This document shows, in pieces, positions 16,622 to 25,281 of a stretch of DNA of 64,000 bases. Positions within the stretch are counted from its first letter, which is position 1. The number at the start of each line of letters is the position of its first letter. Below the pieces are notes generated by a model. It made no database searches and had not been told where the DNA came from. It worked only from the letters and a program-made list of their open reading frames with translations. The position numbers and the translations under genes were made by a program. This DNA is from Pseudofrankia inefficax (lineage in GTDB: Bacteria; Actinomycetota; Actinomycetes; Frankiales; Frankiaceae), in assembly GCF_000166135.1 (NCBI RefSeq), contig NC_014666.1:434001-498000 (forward strand). Reading direction: 5' to 3'.

Positions 16622-17737
16622 GTGAAGGTAGGCAAGCGTCAGTCCGCCGCCGCCGGCATCGCCGTCGCGGCGCTGCTCGGGGTCGCGGCTTGTGGCTCGG
16701 ACAACAACAGCGGCGGTGGCGGCTCGACGCCGTCGGCCGCCGGCACGTCGGCCGCGACGATCAGCTGCGCCACCGGGAGCATCAGCGGCTCCGGTTCGTC
16801 GGCGCAGAAGAACGCCATGGACCAGTGGGTCAAGGACTACACGGCGAAGTGCAGCGGCGCGCAGATCCAGTACGCGTCGGTCGGCTCCGGCGCGGGCCGC
16901 ACCGCCTTCATCGCCAAGCAGGTCGACTTCGCCGGCTCCGACTCGGCGCTCGCGGAACCGCAGGCGACCGACGCGAACAAGGTCTGCACCGGCGGCGCGG
17001 CCATCGACATCCCGACTGTCGCCGGCCCGATCACCCTCATCTACAACCTGTCCGGCGTCTCGACGCTGAAGCTGTCGCCGTCGCTGGTCGCCAAGATCTT
17101 CTCGGGCGCGATCACCAAGTGGGACGACCCGGCGATCAAGGCCGAGAACAGCGGCGCGAGCCTGCCCAGCACCCCGATCCAGACCATCCACCGGTCGGAC
17201 AGCTCGGGCACCACCGACAACTTCTCCAAGTTCCTGCACGGCGCGGCTCCGGCTGACTACCCGACCGACCACAGCTCGGACTGGAAGGCCCCGGGCGGCC
17301 AGGGTGCCAAGGGCAGCGACGGCATCACCTCCGTCGTCAAGTCGACCGCGGGCGCCATCGGCTACGTCGAGCAGTCCTACGCCGACAACGCCGGCCTGCC
17401 GACCGCCGAGATCAAGAACGCGAACGGCGAGTACGTCAAGGCCAGCACGGACGCCGCTTCGAAGGGCCTGTCGACCGCCACGGTGGCCGACGGCAACGAC
17501 CTCAAGGTCACCTTCGACTACACGTCCAAGGTCGCCGGCGCTTACCCGATCTACCTGATCTCCTACGAGATCGTCTGCACCGCGGGTCAGGACCCGGCGA
17601 AGGCCGGCCTGGTGAAGTCCTTCCTCACCTACGCCACCTCCGACGCGGGCCAGTCCTCGATCACCGACCTGGGCTACTCCCCGCTGCCCTCGTCGCTGGC
17701 CACCAAGGTCCGCGGCGTCATCGCCACCCTCCCGTAA
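16622..17737 (+). CDS. pstS: Phosphate ABC transporter substrate-binding lipoprotein PstS
   Basis: A lipoprotein of about 371 residues with lipobox GVAAC (Cys24) and a Gly/Ser/Thr-rich linker. It binds phosphate outside the membrane: the family's phosphate-loop phrases SISGSGSSAQ, SVGSGAGRTAFIAKQVDFAGSD and HRSDSSGTTDNFSKFL are all present. The GTG at 16622 has an AGAAGGG site six bases upstream and directly precedes the signal peptide; the frame remains open upstream but that part is the regulatory region. It is controlled by the PHO box at 16520-16541 and separated from pstC by a hairpin, which would let PstS be made in excess. Confidence 0.95.
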   Translation: MKVGKRQSAAAGIAVAALLGVAACGSDNNSGGGGSTPSAAGTSAATISCATGSISGSGSSAQKNAMDQWVKDYTAKCSGAQIQYASVGSGAGRTAFIAKQVDFAGSDSALAEPQATDANKVCTGGAAIDIPTVAGPITLIYNLSGVSTLKLSPSLVAKIFSGAITKWDDPAIKAENSGASLPSTPIQTIHRSDSSGTTDNFSKFLHGAAPADYPTDHSSDWKAPGGQGAKGSDGITSVVKSTAGAIGYVEQSYADNAGLPTAEIKNANGEYVKASTDAASKGLSTATVADGNDLKVTFDYTSKVAGAYPIYLISYEIVCTAGQDPAKAGLVKSFLTYATSDAGQSSITDLGYSPLPSSLATKVRGVIATLP

Positions 17738-17795
17738 CACCGAACCAAGCGGCTGCCTGAAGGCGCGGGTCCGTACCGCGTCGACGGTTGTCCGT

Positions 17796-17835
17796 CCGGC
17801 CGCGGCCGGGGTGTCCTCACCCCGGCCGCGGCCGG
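17796..17835 (+). terminator. pstS-pstC intergenic hairpin
   Basis: Perfect 18 bp stem (17796-17813 with 17818-17835) with loop TCCT, followed by GCCTTTCATTC. It lies 58 bases after pstS and 30 before pstC, so it probably works as a partial terminator or an RNA-stabilising 3' end for pstS mRNA. Confidence 0.75.
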
Positions 17836-17865
17836 GCCTTTCATTCAGCTGACTAGGAGGGGACG

Positions 17866-19047
17866 ATGACGACAGAGCCGGCCATCGAGCCGGGCGGTCC
17901 TGCTGGGCCGGGGGGGACTGAAGGCATCGAGCCACCTCCTCCCATCACACCCGAGGGCGGCAAGGCGAAGGTCAGCCTCGCCGACTCGCTGTTCAAGAAC
18001 CTGACCCGGGCCTGCGGCGTGGTGCTGCTGCTTCTCATCGCAGCCATCGCCGTTTTTCTCGTTGTGAAGGCCACGGGCGCGCTGGGCGCGAACAAGGGCA
18101 ACTTCTTCACCACGAAGACCTGGAACCCGAACGACATCCCGCCGGTCTTCGGCATCGCCGCGCTGCTGTCCGGAACGGTCATCACCGCGGCCATCGCGAT
18201 GCTCCTCGCCGTGCCGGTGGGGGTCGGCATCGCGCTCTGCATCACGAACTACGCGCCACGCCGGGTCGCAGACCCAATCGCCTACGTCGTGGACCTGCTC
18301 GCCGCGGTGCCCAGCGTCGTCTACGGCCTGTGGGGCCTGGTCGTCCTCGTGCCGCACATGGTCGGCGTCGAGTCCTGGATGAACCAGTACCTGCTCTGGT
18401 TCCCCTGGCCAGAGCTCGCCGGCGCGCTCATCGGCTTCGTCGTCCAGCGTCTCGTGGGCCGGGGGACCGTCGGCTCGTTCGTCACGTCGGGTGGCGTCCT
18501 CGGGCTCCTTGTCGGCATCGTCGCCGGCATCGCCAAGGCGCCGGACAGCATCGGCATCTTCAACACGCACGGCGCGGGCACCGTCGGCCGAGGCATCTTC
18601 GTCGCCAGCGTGGTGCTGGCCGTGATGATCCTCCCCACGATCGCCGCCATCTCTCGTGAGGTGTTCCGGCAGGTGCCGACGGCTCACAAGGAGGCGGCGC
18701 TCGCCCTTGGCGCCACCCGCTGGGAGATGATCCGTACCGCGGTCCTGCCCTACGGCCAGCCCGGCGTCATCAGCGGTGCCATGCTCGGCCTCGGCCGCGC
18801 GATGGGCGAGACGATCGCGGTCGCCCTGGTGCTGCCCGCCTCGTTCAACATCCCTTGGCGCGTCCTGACGCCGGCCGGAAACACGATCGCCGCGAACATC
18901 GCGAACGCCTACGGCGAGGCGAACGACAACGGTCGCGGCGCCCTGATCGCCTCCGGTCTGGTGCTGTTCATCGTCACCATGATCGTCAACATGGCGGCTC
19001 GCGCGGTCATCGCCCGGCGCGCCGAGTTCTCCGGGAGCGCCACGTGA
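17866..19047 (+). CDS. pstC: Phosphate ABC transporter permease PstC
   Basis: A 393-residue membrane protein with a Pro/Gly-rich cytoplasmic N-terminus (about 35 residues) and about seven hydrophobic segments. Family features include VYGLWGLVVLVPHM and the EAA loop KEAALALGATRWEMIRTAVL, followed by SGAMLGLGRAMGETIAVALV. The central loop with AGALIGFVVQRLVG is longer than in E. coli PstC (319 residues). It has a strong ribosome site (AGGAGGGG) and overlaps pstA by four bases (GTGA). With PstA it forms the phosphate channel. Confidence 0.94.
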   Translation: MTTEPAIEPGGPAGPGGTEGIEPPPPITPEGGKAKVSLADSLFKNLTRACGVVLLLLIAAIAVFLVVKATGALGANKGNFFTTKTWNPNDIPPVFGIAALLSGTVITAAIAMLLAVPVGVGIALCITNYAPRRVADPIAYVVDLLAAVPSVVYGLWGLVVLVPHMVGVESWMNQYLLWFPWPELAGALIGFVVQRLVGRGTVGSFVTSGGVLGLLVGIVAGIAKAPDSIGIFNTHGAGTVGRGIFVASVVLAVMILPTIAAISREVFRQVPTAHKEAALALGATRWEMIRTAVLPYGQPGVISGAMLGLGRAMGETIAVALVLPASFNIPWRVLTPAGNTIAANIANAYGEANDNGRGALIASGLVLFIVTMIVNMAARAVIARRAEFSGSAT

Positions 19048-20111
19048 CCACTGCGACCGCCGAGGCGCCGGCCGGCGCCCCGTCCGACGACCACCTGCAT
19101 CTCAAGGGCAACCAGCTTCCGGCGTACGCGCTGCCGGCCGTCGCCGCCGGCGCGGTCGCCGTCGCCCTGGTGCTGTACTTCGCCACGTCGATCCAGGGCA
19201 AGATCCAGACTGGGCTGATCGCGATCCTGCTCTACGGGATCGGCCAGACGATCGCCTCCAGCCTGGTGGAGGGCGGTCGTCGCGCCGTCGACCGGTTCGT
19301 GCGGACCATCATCTTCGGCACGCTGCTGCTCGCGCTCATCCCGCTGGTCGCCGTCCTGGTCCAGGTGCTCGTCAAGGGCGCCAGCCGGCTGGACGGCGAC
19401 TTCCTCACTCACTCGATGGCCGGGATCAGCGCCCGTGACGCGGGCGGTGGCGCCTACGCCGCGCTGATCGGGACGCTGGAGCAGATCGGCCTCGCCAGCC
19501 TGATCTCGATCCCGTTCGGGGTGCTCGTCGCGGTCTACCTGGTCGAGTACGGCCGGCGGAACCGGTTGAGCCGGACGATCAGCTTCTTCGTCGACGTGCT
19601 GACCGGCCTGCCGTCGATCGTCGCCGGCCTGTTCATCTTCGCGTTCTGGATTCTGCTGCTGCACCAGCACCAGACGGGATTCGCGGGCTCGCTCGCCCTG
19701 GTCATCCTGATGATCCCGACGGTGGTCCGCTCGACCGAGGAAATGCTCAAGCTCGTCCCGAACGAGCTGCGCGAGGCGAGCTTCGCCCTCGGCATCGAGC
19801 GGTGGCGGACGATCATGAAGGTCGTCATTCCGACCGCCCTGCCCGGGATTGTGACCGGCGTCATGCTGGCCATCTCCCGAGTGGCCGGCGAGACGGCGCC
19901 GCTGCTCCTTACGATCTTCGGCAACGACTACATCAACTCCAACCCGTTCGTGGGTCACCAGTCGTCGCTGCCGATCTTCATCTTCACCGAGGCCACCAAG
20001 CCGCAGGCGTCCGCGATCGCCCGTGCCTGGGCCGGCGCGCTCACGCTGATCATCCTGATCATGCTGCTCAACCTCATCGCCCGGCTCGTGTCGCGCCGGG
20101 CCAAGGTCTGA
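19044..20111 (+). CDS. pstA: Phosphate ABC transporter permease PstA
   Basis: A membrane protein of about 355 residues with six to seven hydrophobic segments. Diagnostic phrases are [18 protein letters not shown], the EAA loop [20 protein letters not shown] and the C-terminal [18 protein letters not shown] place the start at the GTG at 19044, which overlaps the pstC stop; the longer frame upstream is antisense-free but lies wholly inside pstC. A 97 bp gap follows before pstB. It pairs with PstC. Confidence 0.93.
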   Translation: MTTATAEAPAGAPSDDHLHLKGNQLPAYALPAVAAGAVAVALVLYFATSIQGKIQTGLIAILLYGIGQTIASSLVEGGRRAVDRFVRTIIFGTLLLALIPLVAVLVQVLVKGASRLDGDFLTHSMAGISARDAGGGAYAALIGTLEQIGLASLISIPFGVLVAVYLVEYGRRNRLSRTISFFVDVLTGLPSIVAGLFIFAFWILLLHQHQTGFAGSLALVILMIPTVVRSTEEMLKLVPNELREASFALGIERWRTIMKVVIPTALPGIVTGVMLAISRVAGETAPLLLTIFGNDYINSNPFVGHQSSLPIFIFTEATKPQASAIARAWAGALTLIILIMLLNLIARLVSRRAKV

Positions 20112-20208
20112 CGGGCCGGGGAATGATCCGCCCGATTCTCTCCCGGACCCAACCCGAACTCACCGTCGTGTCGAGCGAGCCCCGGCGGCTCAGGTAGCAG
20201 AGGTAGCA

Positions 20209-20985
20209 ATGGCCACCCGAATCGATATCCAGGGCATCGACATCTTCTACGGCAAGTTCAAGGCCGTGTCGAAGGTGGAACTCGCCATCGAGCCGAAGAA
20301 CGTCACCGCGTTCATCGGCCCGTCCGGCTGCGGCAAGTCGACCGTGCTGCGCACCCTCAACCGGATGCACGAGGTCATTCCGGGCGCTCGCGTCGAAGGC
20401 AAGGTCCTGCTCGACGGCGAGGACCTGTACGGCCCCGGGGTCGACCCGGTCAACGTGCGTCGCCGGGTCGGCATGGTCTTCCAGCGGCCGAACCCGTTCC
20501 CGACCATGTCGATCTACGAGAACGTCATCGCCGGGCTGAAGCTCAACGGCGTGCGCAAGAAGTCGCTGCTCGACGAGCGGGTCGAGGAGTCGCTGCGCGG
20601 CGCGAACCTCTGGGAAGAGGTCAAGGACCGCCTCGGCCGGCCGGGCGCCGGTCTTTCCGGCGGCCAGCAGCAGCGGCTCTGCATCGCCCGCGCCATCGCG
20701 GTCGAGCCCGAGGTGCTGCTCATGGACGAGCCGTGCTCCGCGCTCGACCCGATCTCGACGCTCGCGATCGAGGACCTCATCCAGAAGCTGAAGAACAGCT
20801 ACACCATCGTGATCGTCACCCACAACATGCAGCAGGCCTCCCGGGTGAGCGACGCGACGGCGTTCTTCTCGCTGGAGGCGACCGGCCAGCCCGGCAAGCT
20901 GATCGAATACGACAAGACCACCAAGATCTTCAGCAACCCGGCGGAGAAGCGGACCGAGGACTACATCTCCGGACGGTTCGGCTGA
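20209..20985 (+). CDS. pstB: Phosphate ABC transporter ATPase PstB
   Basis: A 258-residue ATPase of normal PstB length. Walker [10 protein letters not shown], signature LSGGQQQRL and Walker [14 protein letters not shown] are intact; the PstB-specific phrase [16 protein letters not shown] and the C-terminal [18 protein letters not shown] are present. It powers uptake through PstCA. No phoU follows; the next gene, two bases downstream, is an OmpR-type regulator with a degenerate receiver. Confidence 0.96.
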   Translation: MATRIDIQGIDIFYGKFKAVSKVELAIEPKNVTAFIGPSGCGKSTVLRTLNRMHEVIPGARVEGKVLLDGEDLYGPGVDPVNVRRRVGMVFQRPNPFPTMSIYENVIAGLKLNGVRKKSLLDERVEESLRGANLWEEVKDRLGRPGAGLSGGQQQRLCIARAIAVEPEVLLMDEPCSALDPISTLAIEDLIQKLKNSYTIVIVTHNMQQASRVSDATAFFSLEATGQPGKLIEYDKTTKIFSNPAEKRTEDYISGRFG

Positions 20986-20987
20986 GC

Positions 20988-21797
20988 ATGTCCCTTCCCG
21001 TCGAGGCGGGAGCTCCCGTTGTGCCGGCCGCCGCGGCTCCGACCGCGGCGGCGGCCGTGGTGCTCGTCGCCGACGCGGAGGTGGACGACACCCTCGTCGC
21101 CGCCTTCGCCGCCCGCGGCGCCGAGGTCAGGGTCGTCGGCGACGGCGCTCTCGCGCTGCTGGAGGCCGGCCGGCTGGCTCCGTCCGTCGTGCTCGTCGGG
21201 GCGAACCTGCCGGTGGTCGACGGCATCGGCGTCGTCCGCGCGCTGCGGGCGATGCGTGGCCGGGGCGAGGTGACCATCCTGCTCGGCCTCGGGCCGGATG
21301 ACCTCGCCCAGGCCGCCGACGGCCTGGAGGCCGGCGCCAGCGCCTGTGTCGCCAAGCCCTACCTCGTCGCCGAGGTGCTCGCGCTCGCCGGCCTGCCGGC
21401 CGATGGCCTCGCGACGACTCCGGGTGCCTCGGCGCTTGGCGGGCCTCGCCTGGCCGCCCGGCCCGGCGGCTCGGGCACGGAGGCCGATCCGGAGGTGCTT
21501 CGGGTCGGCGCGGTGTCCCTTGACATCGGCGCGCACCAGGTCCGGGTCGACGGGGTGCCGGTCGCTGTGCCGCCGCGGGAGTTCCGGCTGCTGCGCGTGC
21601 TGCTGGAGCGGGCCGGCCGGGTCGTGCCCCGGGAGAGCCTGCTGGAGCTGGTCTGGGGCACCTCCCAGATGGACTCCAACACCCTCGCCGTGCACGTCCG
21701 CCGGCTGCGCCGCCGGCTCGGCGACACCGCCGAGACGCCCTGGTCCATCGAGAGCGTCCGCGGCGTCGGCTACCGCTACCGCATTCCGACGTCCTGA
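20988..21797 (+). CDS. OmpR-type regulator with degenerate (Asp-less) receiver
   Basis: About 269 residues: an Ala-rich leader (1-22), a receiver-like domain (23-135) and a complete OmpR/PhoB winged helix (about 168-268, with PREFRLLRVLLERAGRVVPR and HVRRLRRRLGDTAETPWSIE). The receiver keeps the fold and the conserved Lys123 (CVAKPY), but the phospho-acceptor position is Gly71 (VLVGANLP where family members have VLVDxxLP). The acidic pair is reduced to DA (residues 29-30) and the switch Thr/Ser is Gly100. It should therefore not be phosphorylated normally. It starts two bases after pstB, so it is co-expressed with phosphate uptake, presumably under the PHO box. Role inferred: phosphate-linked regulation without a kinase. 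Confidence 0.85.
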   Translation: MSLPVEAGAPVVPAAAAPTAAAAVVLVADAEVDDTLVAAFAARGAEVRVVGDGALALLEAGRLAPSVVLVGANLPVVDGIGVVRALRAMRGRGEVTILLGLGPDDLAQAADGLEAGASACVAKPYLVAEVLALAGLPADGLATTPGASALGGPRLAARPGGSGTEADPEVLRVGAVSLDIGAHQVRVDGVPVAVPPREFRLLRVLLERAGRVVPRESLLELVWGTSQMDSNTLAVHVRRLRRRLGDTAETPWSIESVRGVGYRYRIPTS

Positions 21798-21929
21798 GCC
21801 CCACCGCAGGTCAGCGGTCGTCCAGCCCACGCCTGGTTCGGCTCGTACCGTCAGAAACTGTCGGACGGCCCGAGTAGAACTGGGGGACAACGGGCAGATC
21901 GGACGGTCGGGACTGCGGAGGTTGTGGCG

Positions 21930-22430
21930 GTGGTCGAGAGCGGCGTGGACAGACGCAGCGTCGGGCGGGTGGTACCGCCGGTCGGGCCGCGAGCACTGGC
22001 CAAGGTGCCCTTCGTCGAACTGGCGCACGGACGGCTGCAGGGCGTCGTCTCCAGCGGGTCCGACATCGAGCGGGTGTACGTCTCGTCGATCGAGACCCGT
22101 TCGCACGCCTACAACTGCGGGACGAACAACAACCGGCCATGCGGCGGGCTCACGGGCGGCGGTCCGTGCAACCACCTTCGGGCGCTGGTGGACGCGGCCG
22201 TGATGCAGTACGGCGTCGAGCGGGTGGCCCGCTACCTGCGAGTCGACATCGCCGAGGGTGCGGGCAGCGGGTCGGACGTGCTGGCGGCCCTGCGCGGCCA
22301 ACGCGCGCAGCTGCCGGCGTCAGCCGTGTTCTCCGATTTCTTGCGCCATCTCGGCTACCTGGAGCTGCCGGATGTCACCGAGCCGGTGCCGGAGCTGGAC
22401 TGGTTCCCGGCTGGGCGGGTGGTGGCCTGA
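21930..22430 (+). CDS. SWIM-like zinc-finger protein, first gene of MoxR-VWA operon
   Basis: A small protein of about 166 residues with a SWIM-like zinc-binding pattern: Cys63, Cys71, Cys80 and His82 (YNCGT...RPCGG...PCNHLRALV). The C-x-H followed by hydrophobic residues is the usual end of SWIM fingers, which bind DNA or proteins. The C-terminal half (GVERVARYLRVDIAEGAGSG) has no motif I know. The start is probably the GTG at 21930, eight bases after GGAGG; a GTG at 21924 is too close to that site. It is coupled to the next gene by TGATG. It opens a five-gene operon with VWA, MoxR and DUF5682-type proteins. Confidence 0.7.
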   Translation: MVESGVDRRSVGRVVPPVGPRALAKVPFVELAHGRLQGVVSSGSDIERVYVSSIETRSHAYNCGTNNNRPCGGLTGGGPCNHLRALVDAAVMQYGVERVARYLRVDIAEGAGSGSDVLAALRGQRAQLPASAVFSDFLRHLGYLELPDVTEPVPELDWFPAGRVVA

Positions 22431-23857
22431 TGCTGGCGACTCAGCTGGCTGACCTGCTGGCCGCCACTCCCGCCGGCGTCGCGGATGCGCTCGCTGTCGT
22501 GGACGGGTTCGACGACACCCTGGTCACCGGCCTGGGTCGGCTCGGGGCCGACCAGCACGCGGCGGTGTTCGCACTGGCCGACGTGCTGGCCGCGAGCCCG
22601 CTCGGGCCGGTCGCCCGCGAGGCGGCCGAGAAGCTTGCCACCGGCTCGGTCAGCGACGACGTGCTGGCCACGCTCGCGGGAGCGCGCGCCGCGGTGCTCG
22701 GGGCCGTCCACGACGCGTTGCTCGGCGCCGTCGACCTGACCGTGGGCCGGGAGCGGTCTGCCTGGGACGAGGGGATGGGCTCGGCTGGCGCGACGGCGGG
22801 GGAGGCGGCGCTCGGGGGCTGCCGATCGTGGCTGCGCGAGCTGGCGATCGTTGGCTGGCGCGGGGCCGAGGACGAGCTGGTCTCCTCGTCGGCCCAGGCA
22901 CGCGAGGCCGCGTTGGCGGTGCCACCGCTACGCCGGCTGGCCGTGCTGCTGGACGGACTCGCCGCGGAGCTGCTCGCGGCCGGTCCGGTGGGGGTGCGGG
23001 GACGCCTGCCGGTGCGGCGCTGGGCTGACCTCTGGACGCGCGGCGTGCTGCTGGCTCGCCACGGTGCCTGGGCGGCTGACGGCTCGGCCGGCGTGTCGAC
23101 CGGCCGGCTGCTGCCGCTCGGCGCCGAGGTGGCCGAGCACGGCACGGCTGTGCGGCTGGTCGTCCACGCCGTGCTGGAGACCGCCGGTGAGCGTCCCCGG
23201 CTGATGCGGACCGCGGTGACCGCCGCGAAGGTGGACACGATCGTCGGGCCGGCGGTGTGGCGGTTACTCGAGACCTACCCGGTCCTGGTGGGCGCGCTCG
23301 TGGAGCGGCGGGCCGTGGAGTTCTCCGAGCTCGTTCTGCTCTCGACCGGCGACCTGGTCTGGCGGGAGGACGCCGCACGCCTGGCCGAGGCGGCCGACCC
23401 GTTCGTGACCGCCCGGGTGCTGCCGGCGGGGGCGCTCGCCCCGCCGGTCGCGCCGCTGGATCGGCATCCGGTCCGGATCTGCGAGCCGGTGCTGCTCGAG
23501 GGCTACACGGCCACGCTCGCCGACGACGGGCAGACGCTGACATTCGATCTGGGCGGTTCGGTGCTCGGCGTGGAGGTCGAGCCCGCGGCGGCGGACCCGG
23601 CGGTGAGCCTGGGGCCACTCGCGCCGGCGGTGCTCGCTGGCTCGTCGGCCTGCCTGGGCCTGCTGCGCTGGGATGAGGGTCGGTGGCTACTGCGGCCGCT
23701 CGGCGTCCAGGCCGTGGTCAAGAAGAAGCCGCTGGTCGCGCACGTCGGCGACTGGGCCCGCGGGGCCCCCGACCCGAGAATCGCCAAGGCTCGTGCGAAG
23801 AACGAGGACGCCGTGCCCGTACTGCGCGAGCGCGCGGGAAGGCTGCTGCGCGGATGA
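22430..23857 (+). CDS. Unrecognised 475-residue protein in MoxR-VWA operon
   Basis: This protein is mostly alpha-helical and rich in Ala, Leu and Gly. The first 130 residues look like short helical repeats (ATPAGVADALAVVDGFDD, ALADVLAASPLGPVAREA). The C-terminal 130 residues are beta-richer (VLLEGYTATLADDGQTLTFD) and end in a basic tail with VVKKKPLVAHVGDWARGAPD. No catalytic motif, signal peptide or membrane segment is seen. Its ATG overlaps the stop of the SWIM gene, and its own stop overlaps the VWA gene's ATG, so it is made in step with both. Given its position between sensor-like and ATPase-associated genes, an adaptor or substrate-recognition role is possible (inference). Confidence 0.75.
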   Translation: MLATQLADLLAATPAGVADALAVVDGFDDTLVTGLGRLGADQHAAVFALADVLAASPLGPVAREAAEKLATGSVSDDVLATLAGARAAVLGAVHDALLGAVDLTVGRERSAWDEGMGSAGATAGEAALGGCRSWLRELAIVGWRGAEDELVSSSAQAREAALAVPPLRRLAVLLDGLAAELLAAGPVGVRGRLPVRRWADLWTRGVLLARHGAWAADGSAGVSTGRLLPLGAEVAEHGTAVRLVVHAVLETAGERPRLMRTAVTAAKVDTIVGPAVWRLLETYPVLVGALVERRAVEFSELVLLSTGDLVWREDAARLAEAADPFVTARVLPAGALAPPVAPLDRHPVRICEPVLLEGYTATLADDGQTLTFDLGGSVLGVEVEPAAADPAVSLGPLAPAVLAGSSACLGLLRWDEGRWLLRPLGVQAVVKKKPLVAHVGDWARGAPDPRIAKARAKNEDAVPVLRERAGRLLRG

Positions 23858-25227
23858 GCATCCCCTCCGTCTCCAGTGGGCCAGCCGCCTCGGCGGGGCC
23901 AGCCGGGTCAGCCGAGCCAGAGCTCGATCCGGCCGCGTCCGAGAACCGTCGGCAGGTGCTCTACTGGCGGCTGCTGGCGCGGATCTTCGCGCCGGACGAG
24001 CAGCCCTCGCTGGAGGCGGCGAGCCTCGCGATCGTCGAGGATCTCGACCTGCCGGCGGCGCTGCTGGACCCGACCGTGTCGATCGACAACGTCGTGCAGC
24101 GGTTCCCGGCGTTGGCCCCCGAGATCGACGGCCTGCTCGCCGCGCCGGCGGCCGACCTCCCCGCGGGGTCGGTCGGCGCGGCGGAGGTCCGAACCGCCGC
24201 GGTGATGGCGAAGCTACTGCTGAACACCTTCGCGACCGGTTCGGGAGGTGTCACGGCCGGGCAGCTCGCCGACTGGCAGGCTGACGCCGGCTGGCTGCGG
24301 CGGACGCTCGGGCCCGACGTCGGCGACGGGCCCGGTGGCCCGGGCGCTGTGCTCGGCGAGATCGAGGCCGACCTGGTGAGCCGGATGCACCTGCGGGAGG
24401 TGCTGGCGAATCCGACGCTGGCCCGCCGGTTGACCCCGAGCATGTCGCTGATCGAGCAGTTGCTGCGCGACAAGGACAACCTCTCGGGTGTTGCGCTGGC
24501 GAACGCGAAGGCCCTGATCCGCCGGTTCGTCGACGAGGTCGCCGAGGTGCTGCGTACCCAGGTCGAGCAGACCAGCGCGGGCACGCTCGACCGGTCGGTG
24601 CCGCCCAAGCGGGTGTTCCGCAACCTCGACCTCGACCGGACGATCTGGAAGAACCTCCCGAACTGGAGCCCCGAGGACCAGCGCCTCTACGTCGACCGCC
24701 TCTACTACCGGCAGACCGCCCGGCGCACCACGCCGGCCAAGATGATCGTCGTCGTCGACCAGTCCGGCTCGATGGTCGACTCGATGGTGAACTGCACGAT
24801 CCTGGCTTCGATCTTCGCCGGCCTGCCCAGGGTGGACGTCCATCTGATCGCGTACGACACCCGCGCGCTCGACCTCACACCCTGGGTGAACGACCCGTTC
24901 GAGGTGCTGCTGCGGACGAAGCTCGGCGGTGGCAACGACGGACCCGTCGCCATGGAGATGGCTCGTCCCAAGATCAGCGATCCACGTAACACCGTGATGG
25001 TGTGGATCTCGGACTTCTACGAGTTCGACCGGTCCCAGCCGCTGTTCGAGGCGATCGAGTCGCTGCATCGCGGCGGCGTCCGGTTCATCCCGGTCGGCTC
25101 GGTGAACAGCTCCGGCCGCGGCAGCGTCAACCCATGGTTCCGGGAGCGGTTCAAGGACCTGGGCACGCCGGTGATCTCGGGCCATATTCGCAAGCTCGTC
25201 GCCGAGCTCAAGAACTTCGTCGCCTGA
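23854..25227 (+). CDS. VWA-domain protein, MoxR partner (CoxE-like)
   Basis: About 457 residues. After a Ser/Ala/Pro-rich start the N-terminal 290 residues are helical, with DLVSRMHLREVLANPTLA and SLIEQLLRDKDNLSGVALA. The von Willebrand A domain (about 295-450) has a complete metal site: VVVDQSGSMVDS (D302-x-S-x-S), a Thr/Asn-containing loop near KLGGGNDGP and the late Asp in VWISDFYEF. This arrangement is typical of VWA proteins that work with MoxR AAA+ ATPases to remodel or insert metals into targets. The ATG overlaps the preceding stop; the MoxR gene follows after 54 bp. Confidence 0.88.
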   Translation: MSIPSVSSGPAASAGPAGSAEPELDPAASENRRQVLYWRLLARIFAPDEQPSLEAASLAIVEDLDLPAALLDPTVSIDNVVQRFPALAPEIDGLLAAPAADLPAGSVGAAEVRTAAVMAKLLLNTFATGSGGVTAGQLADWQADAGWLRRTLGPDVGDGPGGPGAVLGEIEADLVSRMHLREVLANPTLARRLTPSMSLIEQLLRDKDNLSGVALANAKALIRRFVDEVAEVLRTQVEQTSAGTLDRSVPPKRVFRNLDLDRTIWKNLPNWSPEDQRLYVDRLYYRQTARRTTPAKMIVVVDQSGSMVDSMVNCTILASIFAGLPRVDVHLIAYDTRALDLTPWVNDPFEVLLRTKLGGGNDGPVAMEMARPKISDPRNTVMVWISDFYEFDRSQPLFEAIESLHRGGVRFIPVGSVNSSGRGSVNPWFRERFKDLGTPVISGHIRKLVAELKNFVA

Positions 25228-25281
25228 GGCACGCGCCCCGGCCCTGACCTTCCTTGACTCACCCTGACTGGAGATCCGCGC

